NCBI RefSeq assembly: GCF_003253545.1
Contig: NZ_QKYV01000007.1
Span: 1-64,000 of the forward strand
DNA: 64,000 nucleotides
Origin: Mesonia algae
Lineage (GTDB): Bacteria; Bacteroidota; Bacteroidia; Flavobacteriales; Flavobacteriaceae
Direction of reading: 5' to 3'
Within the stretch, counting starts at the first letter, position 1. Each line of letters starts with the position of its first letter. Made by a program: the position numbers and the translations under genes. Below are positions 44,806 to 52,889 of the stretch, one piece after another. The notes beneath the pieces are model-generated. The model saw only the letters and a program-made list of their open reading frames with translations, searched no databases and was not told where the DNA came from.

Positions 44806-46158
44806 ATGTCAAAAGACATTAAAGTTAGGAAAGGTCTAGATTTGCGCTTAAAAGGGGAGGCTGAAAAAACCATCTCTAACGCTCCAAAATCTAAGACTTT
44901 TGCAATAAAACCATCAGAATTTCACTTAGTTGTTCCTAAAATGATGGTCAAAGAAGGAGCGAAAGTGAAAGTGGGAGACCCCATTTTTTATTCCAAAGAC
45001 AATAAAGATATTAAAATTGTTTCACCTGTTAGTGGTACGTTAACCGCTATAGAGAGAGGTGCTAAAAGGGTGATTTTAAGTATCATTATCGAAGCTGATG
45101 CTCAGCAGGAAGTAAAGGATTTAGGTTCTTTAAATGTTGAGAGCTCAGGTGCAGAGGTGCTTAAGTCGAGACTTTTAGAAGGTGGTTGTTGGCCATTTAT
45201 AAAGCAACGTCCTTATGACGTGATCGCTGAGGCAGAAACAATGCCAAGAGATATTTTTATTTCGGGATTTTCATCAGCTCCATTAGCACCAGATTATGAT
45301 TTCGTGCTAAACGGAAAAGAAAAAGAACTTCAGGCTGCGTTAACCGCTTTGTCTAAAATGACAGAAGGTAAAGTACACGTAGGAGTAAGAGACAAAAAGT
45401 CTTCTGTGTTTTCTTCTTTAAAAAATATAGAGTTACATTCAGTAGAAGGACCACATCCAGCAGGGAATGTAGGTACTCAAATTGCAATGATTGCTCCGGT
45501 AAATAAAGGGGAGACAGTTTGGACACTCGATGCTCAAAACTTGGTGACTATAGGTGAGTTATTACTTACTGGTAAATTTAATCCAGAAAGAACAATTGCA
45601 GTTGCAGGTTCTAGTGTTAAAGCTCCTAAATATTACCGTACTGTTTTAGGTAGTAATCTTAACGGAATAGTTAGCGATGCAGGTCTTAATGAAGACAATG
45701 TGCGTGTAATTAGTGGTGATGTTCTTACAGGTAAGAAAGAAGCTAAAGATGGATTTTTAGGTTACAATGCAAATATGGTAACCATAATTCCTGAAGGAGA
45801 TGATTATGAATTTTTTGGATGGAATAAGCCAATTTTCAATAAAGTATCTACTTCTAGAGCATTAACTTTTTCTTGGTTATCACCTAATAAGAAATATGAG
45901 CTAAACACAAATACAAATGGTGAACATAGGGCTTTTGTACTTACAGGAAATTATGAAGAAGTTTTTCCTTTAGATATTTATCCGTTACAAACTCTTAAAG
46001 CTTGTATGGTGCAAGATTTAGATCAAATGGAAGTGCTTGGAATGTATGAAGTTGCTCCAGAAGATTTTGCTTTGACAGAATTTATATGTGTATCTAAGCA
46101 ACCGCACCAAGAGATTATTAGAAAAGGATTAGATTTAATGTATAAAGAAATAGGATAG
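44806..46158 (+). CDS. nqrA: Na+-translocating NADH:quinone reductase subunit A
   Basis: NqrA is the peripheral subunit of the sodium-pumping complex, near the quinone site on the cytoplasmic side. With the start at 44806 (MSKDIKVRKGLDLRLKG) it has 450 residues, the usual length; a longer frame exists but a promoter-like box lies within it. A lipoyl/biotinyl-like hairpin region (about 45-90) and GPHPAGNVGTQI (about 210-221) are typical. It opens the nqrABCDEF operon, with gaps of only 1-30 bases between genes. Confidence 0.96.
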   Translation: MSKDIKVRKGLDLRLKGEAEKTISNAPKSKTFAIKPSEFHLVVPKMMVKEGAKVKVGDPIFYSKDNKDIKIVSPVSGTLTAIERGAKRVILSIIIEADAQQEVKDLGSLNVESSGAEVLKSRLLEGGCWPFIKQRPYDVIAEAETMPRDIFISGFSSAPLAPDYDFVLNGKEKELQAALTALSKMTEGKVHVGVRDKKSSVFSSLKNIELHSVEGPHPAGNVGTQIAMIAPVNKGETVWTLDAQNLVTIGELLLTGKFNPERTIAVAGSSVKAPKYYRTVLGSNLNGIVSDAGLNEDNVRVISGDVLTGKKEAKDGFLGYNANMVTIIPEGDDYEFFGWNKPIFNKVSTSRALTFSWLSPNKKYELNTNTNGEHRAFVLTGNYEEVFPLDIYPLQTLKACMVQDLDQMEVLGMYEVAPEDFALTEFICVSKQPHQEIIRKGLDLMYKEIG

Positions 46159-46162
46159 TATT

Positions 46163-47380
46163 ATGGGATTGAAAGAAAATTTACATAAGCTAAAGAAAAA
46201 GTATGAGGGTAAAAAAATGGCCCCAGCATTTAATGCATTGCATACTTTTTTATACCTGCCAAATGAAACTACTCATTCTGGTTCACACGTTCGTGCAGCA
46301 GATGATTTAAAGAGAACCATGAATACGGTTATTGTGGCCTTGGTTCCTTGTTTGTTATTTGGGATGTTCAATGCAGGATACCAGCATTATGCAGCTATAG
46401 ATGAAACTTTAAGAGCTGCACCTTTAGAGAACTTTTTTACGATGGATAATTTCTTAATGGGATGTCTTACGATTTTACCATTAGTAATTGTTTCTTACGG
46501 AGTAGGTCTTGCAGTAGAGTTTTTGTTTGCTGTAATTAAAGGACACGAAGTTGAAGAAGGCTACTTAGTAACAGGGATGTTAGTTCCACTTATCGTACCA
46601 GTTGATATTCCATTATGGATGCTTGCTGTGGCGGTTATTTTTGGAGTAGTTATAGGTAAAGAAGTGTTTGGAGGAACAGGGATGAATATTCTTAACCCAG
46701 CACTAACCATTCGTGCTTTCTTATTCTTCGCATATCCAACTTGGATGAGTGGAGATAAAGTTTGGGTACACGGAGCAGTAGAGCGTTCTAAAGAAATAGC
46801 TGGAGGAGCCAATTTAGATGCAATTTCAGGAGAAACTATTTTGGGTAGCTATGCGCAAAACCAAGAAGTAATGTATAGTTTACAAGATATGTTCTTTGGT
46901 TTTATTCCAGGATCTGTAGGAGAGACTTCAAAACTCTTAATTATTATAGGTGCTTTATTTTTAATCTTTACTAAAGTTGGAAGTTGGAGAATTATTTTAA
47001 GTACACTTGTAGGAGCTTTAGTTATGGGACTTATATTTAATGGTGTTGTAGATGCAGGATGGATAGAGAATACTTCTAAGTTTTACGGATTAATGAGTTT
47101 ACCTTTCTGGGAACACTTATTAGTGGGAGGTTTGTTGTTTGGAGCAGTTTATATGGCGACAGATCCAGTTACAGCTTCACAAACTAATAAAGGAAAATGG
47201 ATTTACGGTTTCCTTATCGGATTTATCTCTATTATGATTAGAGTATTTAATCCAGCTTATCCTGAAGGAGTTTTCTTAGCAATTTTATTAATGAATGTTT
47301 TTGCTCCAACCATAGATCATTATGTTCTTCAAGGGAATATTAAGAGAAGACAAAAACGTTTAAAAGTTAAAACAGCATAA
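46163..47380 (+). CDS. nqrB: Na+-translocating NADH:quinone reductase subunit B
   Basis: NqrB is a membrane core subunit with about ten helices; it carries a covalent FMN and noncovalent riboflavin and forms the sodium path. The 405 residues are of normal length. The flavin-attachment segment is D219-AISGET with T225, near the T236 site of Vibrio cholerae. The usual alanine before the threonine (SGAT) is glutamate here. GGTGMNILNPAL (170-181) is a family signature. Confidence 0.96.
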   Translation: MGLKENLHKLKKKYEGKKMAPAFNALHTFLYLPNETTHSGSHVRAADDLKRTMNTVIVALVPCLLFGMFNAGYQHYAAIDETLRAAPLENFFTMDNFLMGCLTILPLVIVSYGVGLAVEFLFAVIKGHEVEEGYLVTGMLVPLIVPVDIPLWMLAVAVIFGVVIGKEVFGGTGMNILNPALTIRAFLFFAYPTWMSGDKVWVHGAVERSKEIAGGANLDAISGETILGSYAQNQEVMYSLQDMFFGFIPGSVGETSKLLIIIGALFLIFTKVGSWRIILSTLVGALVMGLIFNGVVDAGWIENTSKFYGLMSLPFWEHLLVGGLLFGAVYMATDPVTASQTNKGKWIYGFLIGFISIMIRVFNPAYPEGVFLAILLMNVFAPTIDHYVLQGNIKRRQKRLKVKTA

Positions 47381-47382
47381 CC

Positions 47383-48132
47383 ATGGCAATTAATACAGAT
47401 AAAAATAGCTATACCGTCATTTTTGCTATCATTATGGTGGTGGTTGTAGGTTCTCTACTGGCAGGATTCGCTAGCGGATTAAAGCCTATGATTAAAGCTA
47501 ACGAGAAATACGAAAAGCAACAGAATATTCTTTACGCTATGGGTGTAAATAATAATCAAGGGGCTAACGATGTAGAGTTTATTTCTACAGATAAAGTAGA
47601 GGCAGAGTTTAATACCTACATCAAGAAACAATTGGTAATTCAAGGAGATAAAGTAACCGAAGATGATGAGGCTTACTTAATAGATTTGAAAAAAGAAGAA
47701 ACCAAAGCAAAAGATGATTCTTACGAGAGAAGACTTCCTTTGTTTGTAGCAGAAAAAGATGGTAAAGAGATTTACATTATGCCTGTAAGAGGTAAAGGTC
47801 TTTGGGATGCTATTTGGGGATTTGTGGCTGTAGATAAGTCTATGACAATTCAAGGAGTTTATTACGATCATAAAGGAGAAACTCCAGGTCTTGGTGCGGA
47901 AATTAAGCAACGTTACTTTATGGATGATTTCACAGGAGAAAAGTTTCTTAATGGAGATGCATTTAAAGGTATTGATGTTTCAAAAAGCAACAATGATCCT
48001 AAGAATACAGATACTTCAGATAATCAAGTAGATGCTTTAGCTGGAGCAACCATTACTGGTACTGGTGTAGCTACGATGCTAAAGAAAGATGTTAAAATGT
48101 ATGTACCTTATTTTCAATCATTAAATAAATAA
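47383..48132 (+). CDS. nqrC: Na+-translocating NADH:quinone reductase subunit C
   Basis: NqrC has one membrane helix (about 12-32) and a periplasmic FMN-binding domain. The covalent FMN site is T223 in D217-ALAGAT, which follows the DxxxGAT rule recognised by ApbE. GETPGLGAEI (165-174) is the conserved loop near the flavin. The 249 residues are of usual size. It starts two bases after nqrB. Confidence 0.96.
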   Translation: MAINTDKNSYTVIFAIIMVVVVGSLLAGFASGLKPMIKANEKYEKQQNILYAMGVNNNQGANDVEFISTDKVEAEFNTYIKKQLVIQGDKVTEDDEAYLIDLKKEETKAKDDSYERRLPLFVAEKDGKEIYIMPVRGKGLWDAIWGFVAVDKSMTIQGVYYDHKGETPGLGAEIKQRYFMDDFTGEKFLNGDAFKGIDVSKSNNDPKNTDTSDNQVDALAGATITGTGVATMLKKDVKMYVPYFQSLNK

Positions 48133-48135
48133 GCC

Positions 48136-48783
48136 ATGGGACTATTATCAAAAAAAGATTCAAAATTAATCACAGACCCATTAGCAGATAACAACCCAAT
48201 TACTATTCAGGTATTAGGTATCTGTTCTGCATTAGCAATTACGGCACAATTAAAACCGTCAATTGTAATGGCTATTTCGGTAGTGTTTGTATTGGGAGTA
48301 GGAAACGTAGTGATTTCTTTAATGAGAAACATTATTCCTTCAAAAATTAGAATTATCGTTCAATTAGTAGTAGTGGCGACATTGGTTATTATTGTAGACC
48401 AAGTTTTAAAAGCTTTTGCTTATTCACTCAGTAAAGAACTTTCCGTATTTATTGGATTAATTATTACCAACTGTATTATTATGGGACGTTTTGAAGCATT
48501 CGCTTTAGGTAACGGTCCTTGGAAATCTTTCCTTGACGGAATAGGAAATGCAGCAGGTTATGGTTTAATCTTAATCATTGTAGGTTTCTTTAGAGAGCTT
48601 TTAGGTTCAGGAACTTTATTCGGATTTAAAGTATTAGGAGATTCTGTAGAAAAAACAGGACTATATGCTATAGGTTATGAAAATAACGGTTTTATGGTAT
48701 TGCCTCCAATGGCTCTTATAGTGGTAGGTATTATCATTTGGGTACAAAGAAGTAAGAACAAAGAACTAATTGAAGAAAATTAA
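48136..48783 (+). CDS. nqrD: Na+-translocating NADH:quinone reductase subunit D
   Basis: NqrD is a six-helix membrane subunit homologous to NqrE; the two form a pseudo-symmetrical pair that holds an iron centre between them. The 215 residues include TNCIIMGRFEAFALGN (about 111-126) with the cysteine C113 thought to bind that iron, and ICSALAITAQL near 30-40 with the partner C31. It follows nqrC by three bases. Confidence 0.95.
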   Translation: MGLLSKKDSKLITDPLADNNPITIQVLGICSALAITAQLKPSIVMAISVVFVLGVGNVVISLMRNIIPSKIRIIVQLVVVATLVIIVDQVLKAFAYSLSKELSVFIGLIITNCIIMGRFEAFALGNGPWKSFLDGIGNAAGYGLILIIVGFFRELLGSGTLFGFKVLGDSVEKTGLYAIGYENNGFMVLPPMALIVVGIIIWVQRSKNKELIEEN

Positions 48784-48811
48784 TAGCAAAAACGCTATAA
48801 AATAAAATCAT

Positions 48812-49558
48812 ATGGAACATTTAGAATTATTTTTTAAATCCATTTTTGTAGATAACATGGTATTTGCATATTTCTTAGGAATGTGTTCTTATTTAGCTGT
48901 ATCTAAAAAAGTAAGTACCGCTGTAGGGTTAGGAGCTGCTGTAATCTTTGTATTAACAGTAACTGTACCTTTAAACTGGTTATTGGATCAATATATCTTA
49001 AGAGAAGGAGCATTAGTATGGTTAGGAGCAGAATATGCAGACTATGATTTAAGTTTCCTTTCTTTTATTTTATTTATTGCAACCATTGCTACAATGGTGC
49101 AATTAGTAGAGATTATTGTAGAGAAATTTTCACCTTCATTGTATAACTCATTAGGTATATTCTTACCTCTTATTGCTGTAAACTGTGCCATCTTAGGAGG
49201 TTCATTATTTATGCAATCTAGAGACATAGGAACTTTAGGCTTAGCGCTTAATTATGGTTTTGGATCTGGTATAGGTTGGTTCTTAGCCATCGTAGCTATC
49301 GCAGCAATTAGAGAAAAAATACGTTATAGTAATGTGCCTGCTCCACTAAGAGGTTTAGGAATTACATTTATTATTACAGGATTAATGGCGATCGGGTTTA
49401 TGAGTTTTGGAGGAATGTTAACTGGTGGAGAAGAAAAGAAACCTTCTTTAGATGGTAATCCAGAAAATGTTGGTTTTAATGAAGAAACCATAGAAGAGAG
49501 CGATGTACAATCTTCAGGAACTACTTTTGTAGTTTCAGAACACAATACAAATCAATAA
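48812..49558 (+). CDS. nqrE: Na+-translocating NADH:quinone reductase subunit E, with C-terminal tail
   Basis: NqrE is the inverted partner of NqrD. Six helices are visible; [15 protein letters not shown] (about 14-28) and VNCAILGG (about 127-134) hold the two iron-binding cysteines. The canonical protein ends near residue 205. This one continues with about 40 acidic, serine-rich residues ([20 protein letters not shown]) that look disordered and are not part of the pump core. The tail may be lineage-specific. Confidence 0.95.
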   Translation: MEHLELFFKSIFVDNMVFAYFLGMCSYLAVSKKVSTAVGLGAAVIFVLTVTVPLNWLLDQYILREGALVWLGAEYADYDLSFLSFILFIATIATMVQLVEIIVEKFSPSLYNSLGIFLPLIAVNCAILGGSLFMQSRDIGTLGLALNYGFGSGIGWFLAIVAIAAIREKIRYSNVPAPLRGLGITFIITGLMAIGFMSFGGMLTGGEEKKPSLDGNPENVGFNEETIEESDVQSSGTTFVVSEHNTNQ

Positions 49559-49559
49559 T

Positions 49560-50867
49560 ATGTTTTTAGCAGCAAGCACATTAGGAGTAGTAATTGCAAC
49601 AGTTTTAGCCTTTTTGGTTCTTACTTTATTATTAGTTGCTTTACTATTGTTTACAAAACAAAAACTTTCACCATCAGGACCTGTAACTATTACTATCAAT
49701 GATGAGAAGAAAATTGAAGTAGACTCTGGAGGAACTCTTCTTTCTACTTTAGGAAATCAAAAGATATTTTTACCATCAGCTTGTGGTGGTGGGGGTACTT
49801 GTATTCAATGTGAGTGTCACGTTTTAGAAGGTGGAGGAGAAGCTCTTCCAACTGAAACTCCTCACTTTTCTAGAAAAGAATTAAAAGAAGGTGCTCGTTT
49901 ATCTTGTCAGGTAAAAGTGAAGCAAGATATGAATATTCATATTCCAGAAGAAGTTTTCGGGATTAAGAAATGGGAAGCAACTGTTGTTCGTAATTACAAC
50001 GTAGCCTCTTTTATTAAGGAATTTGTAGTAGAAATTCCTGAAGATATGAATTACAAAGCGGGAGGTTATATTCAAATTGAAATCCCTCCTTGTGAAGTAA
50101 AGTTTGAAGATATGGATATTACTGCTCACCCAGAAGAGCATGAAACTCCAGATAAATTTCAAGATGAGTGGGATAAATTTAAATTATGGCCACTAGTAAT
50201 GAAAAATACAGAGACTGTAGAGCGTGCATACTCTATGGCTTCTTATCCTGCAGAGGGAAGAGAAGTGATGTTAAATGTTCGTATTGCTACGCCTCCATTT
50301 GATCGCGCTAAAAACGATTGGATGTCTGTAAATCCTGGTGTGGCTTCAAGTTATATTTTTAACTGTAAGGAGGGAGATAAGGTAACTATTTCTGGCCCTT
50401 ATGGAGAATTCTTTATCAACGAGTCAGAAGCAGAAATGCTGTATGTAGGTGGGGGAGCTGGAATGGCGCCAATGCGTTCACACCTTTATCACCTATTCAA
50501 AACGCTTAGAACTGGAAGAACTGTTACCTATTGGTATGGAGGTCGTTCTAAGAGAGAATTGTTCTATATTGAACACTTTAGAGAATTAGAAAGAGAATTT
50601 GATAATTTCAAATTTTACTTGGCCTTATCGGAACCAGCAGAGGAAGATAACTGGAAAGTAAAAGATGATATTCATGCAGAAGGAGACGGTTTTGTAGGGT
50701 TTATTCACCAGGTGGTAATAGATCAATACTTATCTAAACATGAAGAACCAGAAGAAATTGAATTATACTTCTGTGGACCACCATTAATGAACAAAGCTGT
50801 TCAGAAAATGGGTGAAGATTTTGGTATCCCAGATGAGAACATCCGATTTGATGATTTCGGAGGATAA
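49560..50867 (+). CDS. nqrF: Na+-translocating NADH:quinone reductase subunit F
   Basis: NqrF takes electrons from NADH. The 435 residues contain one membrane helix (about 8-30), a [2Fe-2S] domain with C75, C81, C84 and C116, and a ferredoxin-NADP-reductase-like part: the FAD motif RAYSMASYP (about 223-231) and the NADH region VGGGAGMAPMRSH (about 299-311), ending RFDDFGG. It closes the nqr operon and is followed by a strong terminator. Confidence 0.97.
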   Translation: MFLAASTLGVVIATVLAFLVLTLLLVALLLFTKQKLSPSGPVTITINDEKKIEVDSGGTLLSTLGNQKIFLPSACGGGGTCIQCECHVLEGGGEALPTETPHFSRKELKEGARLSCQVKVKQDMNIHIPEEVFGIKKWEATVVRNYNVASFIKEFVVEIPEDMNYKAGGYIQIEIPPCEVKFEDMDITAHPEEHETPDKFQDEWDKFKLWPLVMKNTETVERAYSMASYPAEGREVMLNVRIATPPFDRAKNDWMSVNPGVASSYIFNCKEGDKVTISGPYGEFFINESEAEMLYVGGGAGMAPMRSHLYHLFKTLRTGRTVTYWYGGRSKRELFYIEHFRELEREFDNFKFYLALSEPAEEDNWKVKDDIHAEGDGFVGFIHQVVIDQYLSKHEEPEEIELYFCGPPLMNKAVQKMGEDFGIPDENIRFDDFGG

Positions 50868-50870
50868 AAT

Positions 50871-50902
50871 AAAAAAGCCGCTTTTTAAAAGCGGCTTTTT
50901 TA
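50871..50902 (+). terminator. Terminator of the nqr operon
   Basis: AAAAAGCCGC pairs with GCGGCTTTTT around a short T/A loop, beginning five bases after the nqrF stop. It could serve the facing gene too. Confidence 0.88.
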
Positions 50903-50939
50903 TTTTATATATTTTTTTACCTAAAATCTCTATCTAGTT

Positions 50940-51419
50940 CTAAAGTTTTTCTAGGATTGATAATTCTTTTTCGGGAGTAAGATTTATCTTGTAATTGAAG
51001 ATCTGAGAACAGTCCATAATATTATCTATTTTTTCTAATTGACATAAGTAGCTAATGACTTCTGTTAGTCCATTAAATAAATCATCATTGGTGTTTTTTC
51101 CTTTCTTTTTATAATGAATCAATGGCGTTTTATAGCCGCATCCCTTTAAGAAAGTTTGTTCGATCTCTAGTAATTCTATAGGTTGAAAACCGTAAAATTT
51201 TCTTCCAAAGCGTTGATGTATAAGACCAACATAACTTAGCTTCCCAGAGCCGTGATGATCTGTTAAATATTGCCAGGCAGTTGAATTATTGCATATATTT
51301 CCAACAGCGCACTGGGAATGGCATTCTGGATTTAATTGATTACTGTGAAAAGCTTTATAAAGTTGGCTGATAGCATGGTCAAAACGAGGTGTTAGGGCTC
51401 TTATAAGCTTTAGTTTTAA
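50940..51419 (-). CDS. Nqr-linked cysteine-rich protein without a standard start codon
   Basis: The minus-strand frame is open for 159 codons from just after a TAG. The product has PECHSQCAVGNICNN, LTDHHGSGKLSYVG, FGRKFYGFQPIELLEIE and LFNGLTEVISYLCQL, a pattern I know from flavobacterial proteins often mislabelled Nqr subunit F. There is no ATG, GTG or TTG before codon 100 (TTG at 51122). The family should begin a few residues before RFD; at that point stands ATA (51402-51404), one base from ATG. So it is either started at a near-cognate codon or broken. Three cysteines suggest a metal or cluster site. It is divergent from the next gene. Confidence 0.75.
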   Translation of the reverse strand, partial: LKLKLIRALTPRFDHAISQLYKAFHSNQLNPECHSQCAVGNICNNSTAWQYLTDHHGSGKLSYVGLIHQRFGRKFYGFQPIELLEIEQTFLKGCGYKTPLIHYKKKGKNTNDDLFNGLTEVISYLCQLEKIDNIMDCSQIFNYKINLTPEKELSILEKL

Positions 51420-51425
51420 CTAAAG
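51408..51425. repeat. Perfect palindrome at the N-terminus of the Nqr-linked gene
   Basis: CTTTAGTT and AACTAAAG, separated by two bases. It lies directly upstream of the putative ATA start, where it could form a hairpin or an operator. Confidence 0.5.
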
Positions 51426-51510
51426 TTAATTAAAAATCAGCAAAACCACATAATTAGACTTTAGATTAACAGTTTAATACGTTCGGTTTATTTTAATATA
51501 AAATGCTTCT

Positions 51511-51518
51511 TATATTTG
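51511..51518 (+). promoter_or_regulatory. -7 box giving a possibly leaderless transcript
   Basis: TATATTTG, exact TAnnTTTG, ends four bases before the ATG at 51523. Confidence 0.5.
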
Positions 51519-51522
51519 TAAA

Positions 51523-51882
51523 ATGAATGAGAAATTAACAGAACAAGAACTACATAACCTTGCAATGAATATTGTAGGGGAGGACTTAGAAAAACAAGGC
51601 TTTGAATTTTTAGCTGTAAATTCTAAACTCAAAAGGAATCCTCAGTTTGTAGTTCAAAAGGGAAAGCAAATGAGTTTTGTAGTGGTTAAAGCTATTTGTC
51701 ATCCTCAAAAAGTAGCAGATATGGATAAGACACTTGTGCAAAAAGTAAAAAATCATGGAGAAAAATTTGATGCTACTACCTATTACGCTGCAGTAGGATT
51801 GGGACACGGTAAAGATTTTGAAAAACCAGTTCTTAAAGATGAAGATTACACCCAATTATATCCTGGATTAAAACTCGTATAA
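51523..51882 (+). CDS. Small conserved protein coupled to apbE
   Basis: I cannot assign a family to this 119-residue soluble protein. It reads as an alpha/beta fold: a helix (3-20), strands in FEFLAVNSK, FVVQKG and SFVVVKAI, a helix (about 65-77) and a strand TYYAAVGLG. One cysteine (C58) is present. It resembles small nuclease-like or iron-sulfur-assembly-like sandwiches only in outline. It lies 1 base overlapping apbE (TAATG), so its job is likely tied to flavinylation or the Nqr complex. Confidence 0.8.
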   Translation: MNEKLTEQELHNLAMNIVGEDLEKQGFEFLAVNSKLKRNPQFVVQKGKQMSFVVVKAICHPQKVADMDKTLVQKVKNHGEKFDATTYYAAVGLGHGKDFEKPVLKDEDYTQLYPGLKLV

Positions 51883-52883
51883 TGAAATACCTATTAAGTT
51901 TATGTTGTGTCTGGCTATTAATATCTTGCCAAGATGAAAAAGATAAAGAAACATTTCTTGTTGGAAATGCTTTTGGTACAGAGTATCATATCAAATATTT
52001 TCAAGAAGAGAATTACGAAAATCAAATAGATTCTATTGTAAATCAATTCAATCAATCGCTAAGCACTTATTTGCCTACAAGTGATATTTCAAATATTAAT
52101 TCGGGAGATTCAACAATTGAAATAGATGATTCATTTCAAGAAGTTTTTAGGATTTCTCAACGTATTTATAATGAGAGTAAAGGTTATTTTGACCCTACGG
52201 TTGGTGTTTTACGCAATGCCTATGGTTTTGGAGAAGATAAACCTTTAAAGGTCATAGATAGTGTGATTTTAGATTCCTTACGACAAATGGTAGGTTTTTC
52301 TAAAATCCGCTTGACGGAAACAAATCTAATCCGTAAAGAAAATAAAAATATCTATTTAGATTTTAATGCGATAGCTAAAGGTTATGGTATAGATATCATC
52401 GGTCAATTTTTAGAATCTAAGGGAATAGAAAATTATATTGTAGAATTGGGGGGAGAGATAAGAGTTAAAGGAAAAAATATTTTAAAAAATAAAGCTTGGC
52501 TAGTGGGGATTGAAGGAATACAATCTCAATTAGAAGATCGTAGTTATACCCATACTTTAAAGTTGAAAGATGAGGCTTTGGCTTCAAGCGGGAATTATAG
52601 AAAATTTAGAGTTGACAGCCTTAGCGGAAATAAATACGTGCATACTATTAATCCTTTAACAGGAAAAGCAGAGCAAAGTGATATTACAAGTGCTTCGGTA
52701 ATTGCAAAAACTTGTGCTGAAGCTGATGCTTATGCCACCACGATTATGTCTATGGGACATGAGAAAACCCAAGTGTTTTTAAATCGCGTTCAAGATATTG
52801 AAGTTTACTATACGTATTTGGATGATAAAAATGAGGCTCAAGAGTTTATGTCTGTTGGATTTGAAAATAGAATTGTAGAATAA
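51882..52883 (+). CDS. apbE: FAD:protein FMN transferase
   Basis: ApbE transfers FMN from FAD to threonines of NqrB and NqrC. The 333-residue lipoprotein has C16 as the lipidation site (LLISC). Family motifs are GTEYHIKY (about 31-38), FDPTVGVLRNAYGFG (about 103-117), DFNAIAKGYGID (about 162-173), ELGGEIRVKG (about 187-196) and the magnesium-site region CAEADAYATTI (about 284-294). It is translationally coupled to the small gene upstream and lies about 1 kb beyond nqrF, so substrate and enzyme are linked. Confidence 0.95.
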   Translation: MKYLLSLCCVWLLISCQDEKDKETFLVGNAFGTEYHIKYFQEENYENQIDSIVNQFNQSLSTYLPTSDISNINSGDSTIEIDDSFQEVFRISQRIYNESKGYFDPTVGVLRNAYGFGEDKPLKVIDSVILDSLRQMVGFSKIRLTETNLIRKENKNIYLDFNAIAKGYGIDIIGQFLESKGIENYIVELGGEIRVKGKNILKNKAWLVGIEGIQSQLEDRSYTHTLKLKDEALASSGNYRKFRVDSLSGNKYVHTINPLTGKAEQSDITSASVIAKTCAEADAYATTIMSMGHEKTQVFLNRVQDIEVYYTYLDDKNEAQEFMSVGFENRIVE

Positions 52884-52889
52884 AAAACT

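Noticed and set aside
50940-51122. A separate 60-residue gene starting at TTG 51122
   Set aside because: The frame continues upstream for about 100 more codons with clear family motifs, so the TTG is internal.
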